Assembly: GCF_001905465.1 (NCBI RefSeq)
Contig: NZ_LISX01000001.1
Coordinates: 170,378-234,377, forward strand
Reading direction: 5' to 3'
From: Kitasatospora sp. CB01950
GTDB lineage: Bacteria; Actinomycetota; Actinomycetes; Streptomycetales; Streptomycetaceae
Length of the DNA stretch: 64,000 nt
Shown here: positions 8,221 through 15,198 of the stretch, one piece after another
Numbering within the stretch: the stretch's first letter is position 1
How the letters are laid out: each line of letters starts with the position of its first letter
Made by a program: the position numbers and the translations under genes
The notes under the pieces: model-generated
What the model was told of the DNA's origin: nothing
The model's database searches: none
What the model saw: only the letters and a program-made list of their open reading frames with translations

Positions 8221-8832
8221 TCAGCCGGTGGCGATCTCGGGGGACCAGAAGCCGTACGGGCCGGCGGGCTCGCGGCGCGGGCGCGGGAACTGCTCGCCCG
8301 GCGCGGTCCAGAAGCCGCTGCGCAGGGACAGCGCCATGCCGGCCCAGTCCAGCGCGGTCTCCACGGTGTGGTGCAGCGCCTCCGGCGACCAGGTGTCGTC
8401 GAAGACCAGCGGCAGTACGGGGGAGACCTGCTCGATGGTGGCGATCAGCGGGTTGTGGGTGATCGCCTCGTCCACCAGCATCACGATCGGCTTGCGCAGC
8501 GCCGACGCCCAGCCCAGTTCCAGGCTGACCCCGGCCGACAGCGGGGCGCCGACGTACGCGAACACCAGGTCGGCGTTCTGCATCGCCCGGAAGTCGGAGG
8601 GCACCCGCTGCTCCGGCGCCTTCCCGGCCACCGTCCACGCGTCGCTGTGGTGGGCGCTGTACACCGCGGCCCCGCTGCGCAGCAGCGTGCTCCGCAGCGT
8701 GGTCAGCCTGGTCCGGCTGGCCAGCGTCACCACGCTGTCCGCCGGCCCGGTCAGCCGCATCAGGGGAGCGGCGAGGAAGACCCGTGCACGCCGCCCCTCA
8801 GAAGCCTGGTACTGCAGGTGGGACTCACTCAT
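8221..8832 (-). CDS. Nucleoside 2-deoxyribosyltransferase-like protein
   Basis: 203 residues from ATG 8832, with GGAG at 8839-8842 on the complement. The fold signature of the nucleoside 2-deoxyribosyltransferase family is clear: RVFLAAPLMRL at the N-terminal beta-alpha turn, YSAHHSDAW, DFRAMQNADLVFAYVG, and SLELGWASALRKPIVMLVD, whose Glu matches the family's catalytic glutamate. Classical enzymes swap bases on 2-deoxynucleosides; related domains act on other N-glycosides including nucleotide signals. It is tail-to-tail with the six-regulator array and divergent from the small peptide gene at 9179. Making, modifying or degrading a ligand for those regulators is inference. Confidence 0.8.
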   Translation of the reverse strand: MSESHLQYQASEGRRARVFLAAPLMRLTGPADSVVTLASRTRLTTLRSTLLRSGAAVYSAHHSDAWTVAGKAPEQRVPSDFRAMQNADLVFAYVGAPLSAGVSLELGWASALRKPIVMLVDEAITHNPLIATIEQVSPVLPLVFDDTWSPEALHHTVETALDWAGMALSLRSGFWTAPGEQFPRPRREPAGPYGFWSPEIATG

Positions 8833-9024
8833 GTCGACTCCGGGGGGACTGCCTGCCGAAGGGACGTGGTCGGCGGGCTGATCGGACAATGGCTGCTCAG
8901 CGGGATGTTTGATGCGTTGATCGGCATATTTGAATGAGCATCGGCAAGTGTGGTGAGCTTGCCCCGCCCAATCGAGAGCGAACTGATCGTCCATCGCGGA
9001 ACAACCCTCCGTCCAGGTTCGAGA

Positions 9025-9059
9025 GGTGTCATTCGGACGCCTGGCAGAGAGATGACACC
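9025..9059. repeat. Inverted repeat GGTGTCAT / ATGACACC (candidate operator)
   Basis: GGTGTCAT at 9025-9032 and ATGACACC at 9052-9059 are perfect 8-bp arms separated by 19 bases. A further GTGACAC at 9089-9095 overlaps the -35 hexamer of the peptide promoter, making three copies of a TGACAC-type half-site within 70 bases. It is a good candidate target for one or more of the LuxR-type HTH proteins nearby. Confidence 0.55.
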
Positions 9060-9088
9060 GCCAGCCCGCCGGCCGCTGTGATGCAGGG

Positions 9089-9118
9089 GTGACACGGTGC
9101 AACTGCCTGCGGTACCTT
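9089..9118 (+). promoter_or_regulatory. Promoter of the small peptide gene
   Basis: -35 GTGACA (9089-9094), 18-base spacer, -10 TACCTT (9113-9118), matching the actinobacterial housekeeping form TAnnnT. The predicted start is near 9125, giving a leader of about 50 bases before the ATG at 9179. Confidence 0.55.
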
Positions 9119-9178
9119 CGCACAGGAGTCTGATGACAACTGGCGGTTTTCCATCGAGACGGATTTGGGGTGAGCACA

Positions 9179-9337
9179 ATGTCGCGCTTGCGTCGTATTG
9201 TCCTGAAGGTTGCACTTCCGGTGGCCTGTGGCACCGCAGCGCTGGTGTTCGCTGTGGCAGCGACGGATCACGGAACTGCGACGGAGCAGGCCGTAAAGGT
9301 GACCACTGTGACTGCACTGGACTTTGTTTGGGCCTGA
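9179..9337 (+). CDS. 52-residue secreted-peptide precursor (candidate signal peptide gene)
   Basis: A short frame with a good site GGGGTGAG at 9167-9174; an in-frame GTG at 9170 would add three residues. The product has a basic start (MSRLRRIVLK), a hydrophobic stretch (VALPVACGTAALVFAVAA) ending in an AVA-A signal peptidase I-like site near residues 25-28, and a short hydrophilic tail ending VTALDFVWA. A Cys sits inside the hydrophobic stretch, but the lipobox is poor. It has its own promoter, is divergent from the deoxyribosyltransferase-like gene and convergent with the seventh regulator. Mature length would be about 24-25 residues. I know no homologue; a pheromone-like role is inference. 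Confidence 0.6.
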   Translation: MSRLRRIVLKVALPVACGTAALVFAVAATDHGTATEQAVKVTTVTALDFVWA

Positions 9338-9413
9338 CGGAAGCTGCCCCGGCTGCGAGTGTTATGCCCGGACGAGGGACGTTTTCTCTGTGCGAGCGGG
9401 GAGAGCGCCGGGC

Positions 9414-10436
9414 TCACACGCTGTGCGCCGGGGGATCCGTCTCGTCGCGGGCCGAGCTGACCGAGCCGCTTCCCAGCGCGTATCCGAGCTGGAAGAGGGA
9501 GTCGACGTTGTAGTCCTCCCGCATCTCCGCCAGATGTCTTGCGAGGGTTCGCTCACTGATCCCCAGGCGGCGGGCGATGACGCGGTGATTTGTGCCCGCG
9601 AGAAGCAGTTCCACGATCGTCTGGCGAAGTCTTGACACGACCTGGTGCGGGACGGTCCGTTCACCGTCGAAATCCAGGGCTCGTGCCCAGTTCCGCTCGA
9701 ACACTTCCTCCATGAGGAAATTCACCACTGATTGGTCGTGGATGAAAGTGGCGGAGTTGTTGATGTCTTCGCTCGACGGAAGAATTGCCACCTTGCGATC
9801 GATGATGATGAGTCGGGTATAGGGCTCGTCAAGGGTGCGGAACTGTTGGCCCTGTGCGGACAGTGCCGCCACGTAGTCGCGGGTCGGCTGATGGTAGCGG
9901 GTGCTGGCATGGTAGATCGTTCGCATGGCCGTGCCCTGGCGCAGCGACTTGAGGTCGGTCTCCATGGTGATTGCGAGATATTCCGAGGGGCGTGGACCCC
10001 CGGGCTGCATCGAAACTGCCTCGGTGATCCTGGCCGCAGTGAGCTGCTGGAGTCGCTGATTTATCAGGGCCTGTCCGCGGACGTACTCGATTGCCCCGCC
10101 GCTCTGCTTCGGAGAATGGAACGCATCGGCGAGTTCGGTCAATTCGGAGGGAATGGAAACGGCGCGTGACAGGAGATCGAGAGCCTGCTGTTGCCAGCGG
10201 ATACTGAGGGTCGATGCAAGCTGCGAAGGATCGACGGCGACGAGGGTTCCGGTCTGGTCGGCGTCACGGACCAGCAACCCGAGAGAGAGCAGTTCATCGA
10301 GCGCAGCGGCGGAATGCTCGGATTCGACTTCGACCGTTCCGTCCAGGTCTTCGGTTATTCGAAGATAGAGCGCACGGGCAGCGGCCGAGAGGTTGCTCGA
10401 ACGGTCAGCCGCTCCCGGGAGCTCACGCGCGTTCAT
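9414..10436 (-). CDS. Seventh, diverged PLD-sensor / HTH regulator
   Basis: 340 residues from ATG 10436 behind GAGGGG. Clearly the same family as the array at 2375-8218 but distant: N-terminal ALYLRITEDLDGTVEVE, PLD-like core (MRTIYHASTRYHQ, FRTLDEPYTRLIIIDRK, ATFIHDQSVVNFL, FERNWARA) and C-terminal HTH (LLLAGTNHRVIARRLGISER, then TLARHLAEMRED). It is encoded on the opposite strand, facing the small peptide gene, and its bases are visibly less GC-rich than the array, suggesting separate acquisition or older divergence. It has its own promoter. It may be the dedicated reader of the peptide or a regulator of the array; both are inference. Confidence 0.8.
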   Translation of the reverse strand: MNARELPGAADRSSNLSAAARALYLRITEDLDGTVEVESEHSAAALDELLSLGLLVRDADQTGTLVAVDPSQLASTLSIRWQQQALDLLSRAVSIPSELTELADAFHSPKQSGGAIEYVRGQALINQRLQQLTAARITEAVSMQPGGPRPSEYLAITMETDLKSLRQGTAMRTIYHASTRYHQPTRDYVAALSAQGQQFRTLDEPYTRLIIIDRKVAILPSSEDINNSATFIHDQSVVNFLMEEVFERNWARALDFDGERTVPHQVVSRLRQTIVELLLAGTNHRVIARRLGISERTLARHLAEMREDYNVDSLFQLGYALGSGSVSSARDETDPPAHSV

Positions 10437-10525
10437 CCTTACCCCTCGTCCGTCGGCCTGACGGCCGCTCATCGGGCCCGGGCCGCTCGGCTGAGTCTAG
10501 ACCGGAGCCGGTCTCCGGAACCGGA

Positions 10526-10554
10526 ATTATTCTCCAACCGACCCGTTATGCCAA
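10526..10554 (-). promoter_or_regulatory. Promoter of the seventh regulator
   Basis: Read on the minus strand: -35 TTGGCA (complement of 10549-10554), 17-base spacer, -10 AATAAT (complement of 10526-10531). The leader to ATG 10436 is about 80 bases and contains a GC-rich dyad (CCGGAG/CTCCGG). Confidence 0.55.
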
Positions 10555-10590
10555 TCGCTTGTGCCGCCGCACTCTCTCATGAAAGGGAGA

Positions 10591-10628
10591 GCCGCCGACA
10601 CCCCTTGCGAACAGGCGATGTCGGCGGC
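10591..10628 (-). terminator. Hairpin terminator after hspR
   Basis: GCCGCCGACA (10591-10600) pairs with TGTCGGCGGC (10619-10628) around an 18-base loop, just past the hspR stop. No clear U-tract, as is common in actinomycetes. Confidence 0.5.
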
Positions 10629-10648
10629 CGGAGACCGGAATGCCGGGT

Positions 10649-11170
10649 TCAGCGCTTGGGGCGCCAGACCACCAGTGCGCTGGACTGCTGGACCTGCTGG
10701 TACGGCACCAGGTCGCGGCGGTAGGAGGCGTGCACGGCGGCCTCCCGCTGCTGGAGGGTGGCGGCGGCGCCCTCCAGGGCGTCGACCAGTTCGGAGATCC
10801 GGGACTGCAGGGCGGCGACCTGGTTCTCCAGTTCGATGATCCGCTTGATGCCGGCCAGGTTGATGCCCTCGTCCTGGGACAGCCGCTGGACCTCGCGCAG
10901 CTGCTGGATGTCCCGCGCCGAGTAGCGGCGGCCGCGCCCGGCGGTGCGGTCGGGGCAGACCAGGCCGAGGCGGTCGTACTGGCGCAGGGTCTGCGGGTGC
11001 AGGCCGGAGAGTTCGGCGGCGACCGAGATCACGTAGACCGGGGTGTCCTCGGTGAGGACGTACGTCGGCGGTCCGGCGGAGCGGGGGCGGCCGGCGCCGG
11101 GCAGGCCCTCGCCGATGCCGGCGCCGATCCGGCCGTCGTTGCCGTGCGGGCTGTCGGGATGGGCACTCAT
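10649..11170 (-). CDS. hspR: HspR, MerR-family heat-shock repressor
   Basis: 173 residues. A MerR-type HTH occupies about residues 46-115 (VYVISVAAELSGLHPQTLRQ, then YDRLGLVCPDR and RRYSARDIQQLREVQ), followed by a coiled-coil segment (IKRIIELENQVAALQSRI). HspR binds HAIR operators with DnaK as co-repressor and represses dnaK, clpB and lon. It is the last gene of the dnaK-grpE-dnaJ-hspR operon, starting 7 bases after the dnaJ stop. Two HAIR sites stand upstream of dnaK, closing the feedback loop. The N-terminal ~40 residues are a low-complexity Gly/Pro extension. Confidence 0.95.
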   Translation of the reverse strand: MSAHPDSPHGNDGRIGAGIGEGLPGAGRPRSAGPPTYVLTEDTPVYVISVAAELSGLHPQTLRQYDRLGLVCPDRTAGRGRRYSARDIQQLREVQRLSQDEGINLAGIKRIIELENQVAALQSRISELVDALEGAAATLQQREAAVHASYRRDLVPYQQVQQSSALVVWRPKR

Positions 11171-11177
11171 CTGGGTC

Positions 11178-12326
11178 TCACGCTCCCTCCGCCGCCTTGA
11201 ACAGGGCGGCTCGCGGGTCGTCCGAGGCGGTGGCCTCGCGATACTGCTCCAGTGCGCTCAGGGCGTCGCCGCTGACGACTTTGGGCACGGCGACCTCGAC
11301 GGTGACCAGCAGGTCGCCACGGGTGCCGTCCTTGCGGGTGGCGCCCTTGCCGCGGGCCCGCATGGTCAGGCCGTTGGCGCTGCCCGGGGGCAGCTTGAGC
11401 TTCACGGCCGGGCCGTTCAGGGTCGGCACCTCGATGGTGCCGCCGAGCGCGGCCTCGGGGAAGCTGACCGGCACCGTCACGGTGAGATTGTCACCCTTGC
11501 GTCCGAACACCGGGTGCGTATCGACGTGCACGGTGACGTACAGGTCTCCGGGCTGGCCGCCGCGCTCGCCCTGGGCGCCCTCGCCCTTGAGCCGGATGCG
11601 CTGGCTGTCCTGCACGCCGGCCGGGATGCGGACCTGCATGGTGCGGGCCGAGGAGGCCCGGCCGCTGCCGTGGCAGACGGTGCACGGGTCGTCGACGATC
11701 ATGCCGCGGCCCTTGCAGTCCCGGCACGGCTCGGAGAGCGCGAACGCGCCCTGGCCGCGGCTGACGGTGCCCGCGCCGACGCAGGTCGGGCAGACCCGGG
11801 GGGTGGTGCCGGCCTTGGCGCCGGTGCCGGCGCAGACCCGGCAGGCGGCCTGGGAGGTCATCCGCAGCGGCACCGTCGCGCCGTCCACGGCCTCCTCGAA
11901 GTTCAGGGTGACCTCGGTCTCGACGTCCGCGCCGCGGCGCGGCTGCGCGGTCTGCCGGCCGCCGCGGTTGAACAGGCCGCCGAACACGTCGCCGAGTCCG
12001 CCGCCGCTCGTCGCGCCGCCGCCGCTGAACAGGTCGCCGAAGTCGAAGCCCCCGGCGCCGCCCGCCCCACCGGGCCGGAAGCCGCCGCCGGCGAACAGCG
12101 AGCGTGCCTCGTCGTACTCCTTGCGGCGCTTCTCGTCCGAGAGGACGTCGTACGCCTCGGAGATGTCCTTGAACCGCTCCTCGGCCTTGGCGTCGCCCTT
12201 GTTGGCGTCCGGGTGGAACTCGCGTGCCAGCTTCCGGTACGTCTTCTTGATCTCGGCGGCGGTGGCGTCCTTGGGCACGCCGAGGACCTTGTAGTAGTCC
12301 TTCTCCACGTAGTCCTTAGCGCTCAT
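11178..12326 (-). CDS. dnaJ: DnaJ co-chaperone
   Basis: 382 residues. J-domain at residues ~8-75 (KDYYKVLGVPKDATAAEIK; HPDANKGD carries the HPD motif), a Gly/Phe-rich linker (FAGGGFRPGGAGGAGGFDFG), four zinc motifs of CxxCxGxG type at ~160-220 (CRVCAGTG, CPTCVGAG, CRDCKGRG, CTVCHGSG) and the C-terminal substrate-binding domains. It stimulates DnaK ATPase and delivers substrates. Third gene of the HspR-regulated operon. A 136-base gap with a long hairpin separates it from grpE. Confidence 0.97.
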   Translation of the reverse strand: MSAKDYVEKDYYKVLGVPKDATAAEIKKTYRKLAREFHPDANKGDAKAEERFKDISEAYDVLSDEKRRKEYDEARSLFAGGGFRPGGAGGAGGFDFGDLFSGGGATSGGGLGDVFGGLFNRGGRQTAQPRRGADVETEVTLNFEEAVDGATVPLRMTSQAACRVCAGTGAKAGTTPRVCPTCVGAGTVSRGQGAFALSEPCRDCKGRGMIVDDPCTVCHGSGRASSARTMQVRIPAGVQDSQRIRLKGEGAQGERGGQPGDLYVTVHVDTHPVFGRKGDNLTVTVPVSFPEAALGGTIEVPTLNGPAVKLKLPPGSANGLTMRARGKGATRKDGTRGDLLVTVEVAVPKVVSGDALSALEQYREATASDDPRAALFKAAEGA

Positions 12327-12400
12327 GGCCTTTGACCGCCACCTCCCGTAGTACTGAAGTCTGTTGGTGAAGCGTGCTGTTGTGAAGAGCCCGGGATACG

Positions 12401-12449
12401 GCGCTGCGGAGCCGGCCGTCGTACTGGACGACGTACGACTCCGCAGCGC
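12401..12449 (-). repeat. Long hairpin between grpE and dnaJ
   Basis: GCGCTGCGGAG (12401-12411) and CTCCGCAGCGC (12439-12449) form an 11-bp perfect outer stem; GTCGTAC (12418-12424) and GTACGAC (12433-12439) extend it with a bulge. It lies inside an operon, so it may be an attenuator or mRNA-processing or stability element setting the DnaK/GrpE to DnaJ ratio rather than a full terminator. Confidence 0.6.
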
Positions 12450-12462
12450 GCGGGGACTCTAC

Positions 12463-13053
12463 TCAGCTGTCGGACGAGCCGTCAGCCGTGTCTCCGTCAG
12501 GTTCGCCGGTGGTCTGGGTGCCCGGCTGGGGCTCCGCGACCGCGACCATCGCCGGGCGGATGATCCGCTCGCCGATCCGGTATCCGGGCTGGAGGATCTG
12601 CACGCAGGTGTCCTCCGTGACGTCCGACGAGTAGCTGTGCATCAGCGCCTCGTGGATGGTCGGGTCGAAGGGCTCGCCCTCCTTGCCGAACTGCTGCAGC
12701 CCGAGCTTGGCGACGACCGTCTCCAGCGACTCGGCGACGGACTTGAAGCCGCCCGTCACCTCGCCGTGCTCACGGGCGCGGCCGATGTCGTCCAGCACCG
12801 GGATCAGCGACTCCACGATGTTGGAGACCGCGATCTCCCGGACGGTGGCCCGGTCGCGCTCGACGCGCTTGCGGTAGTTCTGGTACTCCGCCTGGAGGCG
12901 CTGCAGGTCGGCGGTGCGCTCGCCTGCCTCGCGCTTGGCGGCGGCCAGCTCGTCGGTGCCCGCGCCGGAGACCGCTTCTTCGGCGGCCTTCAGCACGGCT
13001 TCCTCGGCGGCGGAGTCGTCGCCGGGCTGGTCGCCCTGCGGCTTCTCCGTCAT
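12463..13053 (-). CDS. grpE: GrpE nucleotide exchange factor
   Basis: 196 residues. An acidic, Ala-rich N-terminus is followed by the long helix ([20 protein letters not shown], then [12 protein letters not shown]) and the C-terminal beta domain ([30 protein letters not shown]), all typical of GrpE. It releases ADP from DnaK. The start overlaps the dnaK stop by 4 bases, so the two are translationally coupled. Confidence 0.97.
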   Translation of the reverse strand: MTEKPQGDQPGDDSAAEEAVLKAAEEAVSGAGTDELAAAKREAGERTADLQRLQAEYQNYRKRVERDRATVREIAVSNIVESLIPVLDDIGRAREHGEVTGGFKSVAESLETVVAKLGLQQFGKEGEPFDPTIHEALMHSYSSDVTEDTCVQILQPGYRIGERIIRPAMVAVAEPQPGTQTTGEPDGDTADGSSDS

Positions 13054-14894
13054 GCCGCACCACCCTTGGGCTTCTCGTCGTCGACGATCTCGGCGTCGAC
13101 CACGTCGTCGTCCTTGGGGGCTTCGCCGGCACCGGCCGCACCGGTGGCCGCGCCCGCGCCGTCGGCCTGGGCGTACAGCGCCGCGCCGAGCTTCTGGGCG
13201 GTGGTGGAGACCTTCTCGGTGGCGGTGCGGATGGCCGCGATGTCGTCGCCCTTGAGGGTTTCCTTGAGCTCGCCGATGGCGGTCTCGACCTCGGTCTTGA
13301 CGTCGGCCGGGAGCTTGTCCGCGTTGTCGGCGATGAACTTCTCGGTCGAGTAGACGAGCTGCTCGCCCTGGTTGCGGGTCTCGACGGCCTCGCGACGCTT
13401 GGTGTCCTCCTCCGCGTAGCGCTCCGCCTCCTCACGCATGCGGTTGACCTCGTCCTTCGGCAGCGAGGAGCCGCCGGTGACGGTCATCTTCTGCTCCTTG
13501 CCGGTGCCGAGGTCCTTCGCGGCCACGTGCATGATGCCGTTGGCGTCGATGTCGAAGGTGACCTCGATCTGCGGCAGGCCGCGGGGCGCCGGCGGCAGGC
13601 CGGTCAGCTCGAACATACCGAGCTTCTTGTTGTACGCCGCGATCTCGCGCTCGCCCTGGTAGACCTGGATCTGCACGGAGGGCTGGTTGTCCTCGGCGGT
13701 GGTGAAGATCTCGGAGCGCTTGGTCGGGATCGTGGTGTTGCGCTCGATCAGCTTCGTCATGATGCCGCCCTTGGTCTCAATGCCCAGGGACAGCGGGGTG
13801 ACGTCGAGCAGCAGGACGTCCTTGACCTCGCCCTTCAGCACACCGGCCTGCAGGGACGCGCCGATGGCGACGACCTCGTCCGGGTTGACGCCCTTGTTGG
13901 CGTCCTTGCCGCCGGTCAGCTCCTTTACGAGCTCGGCGACGGCCGGCATACGGGTCGAGCCGCCGACCAGGACCACGTGGTCGATCTCGGACAGCTGGAT
14001 GCCGGCGTCCTTGATGACGTTGTGGAACGGGACCTTGCAGCGGTCCAGCAGGTCAGAGGTGAGCTGCTGGAACTGGGAGCGGCTGAGCTTCTCGTCCAGG
14101 TGCAGCGGGCCCTCGGCGGAGGCCGTGATGTAGGGCAGGTTGATCGAGGTCTCCGAGGAGGAGGACAGCTCGATCTTGGCCTTCTCGGAGGCCTCGCGCA
14201 GACGCTGGACGGCCATCTTGTCCTTGGACAGGTCGACGCCGTGGCCGGCTTGGAAGACCTTCACCAGGTGGTCGACGACGCGCTGGTCCCAGTCGTCGCC
14301 GCCGAGGTGGTTGTCACCGTTGGTGGCCTTGACCTCGACCACGCCGTCGCCGATCTCCAGCAGGGAGACGTCGAAGGTACCGCCACCGAGGTCGAAGACC
14401 AGGATGGTCTGGTCGTCCTTGTCCAGGCCGTAGGCCAGGGCGGCGGCGGTCGGCTCGTTGACGATGCGCAGGACGTTCAGGCCCGCGATCTCGCCGGCCT
14501 CCTTGGTGGCCTGCCGCTCGGAGTCGTTGAAGTACGCCGGGACGGTGATGACGGCGTCGGTGACCGTCTCGCCCAGGTAGGACTCGGCGTCCCGCTTGAG
14601 CTTCTGCAGGACGAAGGCGGAGATCTGCTGCGGCGTGAAGTCCTTGCCGTCGATGCCGATCTTCCAGTCGGTGCCCATGTGGCGCTTCACCGAACGGATG
14701 GTCCGGTCGACGTTGGTGACCGCCTGGCGCTTGGCGACCTCGCCGACGAGCACCTCGCCGTTCTTGGCGAAAGCGACGACGGACGGCGTGGTCCGAGCGC
14801 CCTCGGCGTTGGTGATGACCGTGGGCTCACCGCCCTCAAGAACACTGACGACGGAGTTCGTCGTACCGAGGTCGATGCCGACCGCGCGTGCCAT
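13050..14894 (-). CDS. dnaK: DnaK (Hsp70) chaperone
   Basis: 614 residues from ATG 14894, with GGAGG on the complement 8 bases upstream. Actin-like ATPase motifs are intact ([57 protein letters not shown]), followed by the substrate domain ([14 protein letters not shown]) and an Ala/Gly-rich acidic tail ending [13 protein letters not shown]. The open frame extends 31 codons upstream into the promoter and HAIR region, but without family similarity. First gene of the operon; in actinomycetes DnaK is also the HspR co-repressor. Confidence 0.98.
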   Translation of the reverse strand: MARAVGIDLGTTNSVVSVLEGGEPTVITNAEGARTTPSVVAFAKNGEVLVGEVAKRQAVTNVDRTIRSVKRHMGTDWKIGIDGKDFTPQQISAFVLQKLKRDAESYLGETVTDAVITVPAYFNDSERQATKEAGEIAGLNVLRIVNEPTAAALAYGLDKDDQTILVFDLGGGTFDVSLLEIGDGVVEVKATNGDNHLGGDDWDQRVVDHLVKVFQAGHGVDLSKDKMAVQRLREASEKAKIELSSSSETSINLPYITASAEGPLHLDEKLSRSQFQQLTSDLLDRCKVPFHNVIKDAGIQLSEIDHVVLVGGSTRMPAVAELVKELTGGKDANKGVNPDEVVAIGASLQAGVLKGEVKDVLLLDVTPLSLGIETKGGIMTKLIERNTTIPTKRSEIFTTAEDNQPSVQIQVYQGEREIAAYNKKLGMFELTGLPPAPRGLPQIEVTFDIDANGIMHVAAKDLGTGKEQKMTVTGGSSLPKDEVNRMREEAERYAEEDTKRREAVETRNQGEQLVYSTEKFIADNADKLPADVKTEVETAIGELKETLKGDDIAAIRTATEKVSTTAQKLGAALYAQADGAGAATGAAGAGEAPKDDDVVDAEIVDDEKPKGGAA

Positions 14895-14915
14895 CGTGAA
14901 TACCTCCGGGGAGAA

Positions 14916-14936
14916 GTTGAGCAGTACGGGCTCAAG
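14916..14936 (-). promoter_or_regulatory. HAIR operator 1 (HspR-binding site) upstream of dnaK
   Basis: On the minus strand CTTGAGC, 7 bases, GCTCAAC, matching the HAIR consensus CTTGAGT-N7-ACTCAAG in spacing and core. It overlaps the -10 region of the dnaK promoter, so HspR binding would block transcription. Confidence 0.8.
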
Positions 14937-14963
14937 GATGCATGAGGAATCGAGAAGCGTCAA
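14935..14963 (-). promoter_or_regulatory. dnaK operon promoter
   Basis: Minus-strand -35 TTGACG (complement of 14958-14963), 17-base spacer, -10 CATCCT (complement of 14935-14940). It lies between and partly within the two HAIR operators. Confidence 0.65.
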
Positions 14964-14967
14964 CAGC

Positions 14968-14988
14968 TTTGAGTCGCTGTCGCTCAAC
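14968..14988 (-). promoter_or_regulatory. HAIR operator 2 upstream of dnaK
   Basis: On the minus strand GTTGAGC, 7 bases, ACTCAAA: the second HAIR element, just upstream of the -35. Multiple HAIRs before dnaK are normal in Streptomyces. Confidence 0.75.
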
Positions 14989-15126
14989 TTTACTGAGCGC
15001 TTATGTCGCGAACCCCTCCGAGCAGGGCTCGGGGCTGCTCCGGACGGGTGAGTACGGGCATAGTGACTGCCGCCATACCTTGAACATCTTCTGAGTGAGT
15101 GTTAACGACCGGTAATGTCCGGCGCG

Positions 15127-15156
15127 TCGACCCGGAAAGTTACCCACCAGTACACT
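15127..15156 (+). promoter_or_regulatory. Promoter of the Fe-S oxidoreductase gene
   Basis: -35-like TCGACC (15127-15132), 18-base spacer, -10 TACACT (15151-15156), 43 bases before the ATG at 15199. The rest of the 304-base divergent gap holds the dnaK promoter and HAIR sites. Confidence 0.5.
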
Positions 15157-15198
15157 CTGGGCAGGATTCGGACCACAGCCGCTGGAGACGGAGAGCCG

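Larger units (their letters stand above)
8833..9178. promoter_or_regulatory. Divergent control region between the deoxyribosyltransferase-like gene and the peptide gene
   Basis: 346 bases. On the plus side there is a promoter at 9089-9118 and an inverted repeat at 9025-9059, both listed separately. Nearer the leftward gene the heptamer ATCGGCA recurs at 8920-8926 and 8940-8946 (period 20). The region is visibly less GC-rich than the regulator array. No further gene is supported. Confidence 0.55.

Noticed and set aside
8833..9234. N-terminal extension of the deoxyribosyltransferase-like protein
   Set aside because: Family similarity begins just after the ATG at 8832, which has a proper GGAG; the extension crosses the peptide promoter region.
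14895..14987. Upstream extension of DnaK
   Set aside because: It would cover the promoter and HAIR operators, and DnaK homology starts at the ATG at 14894.
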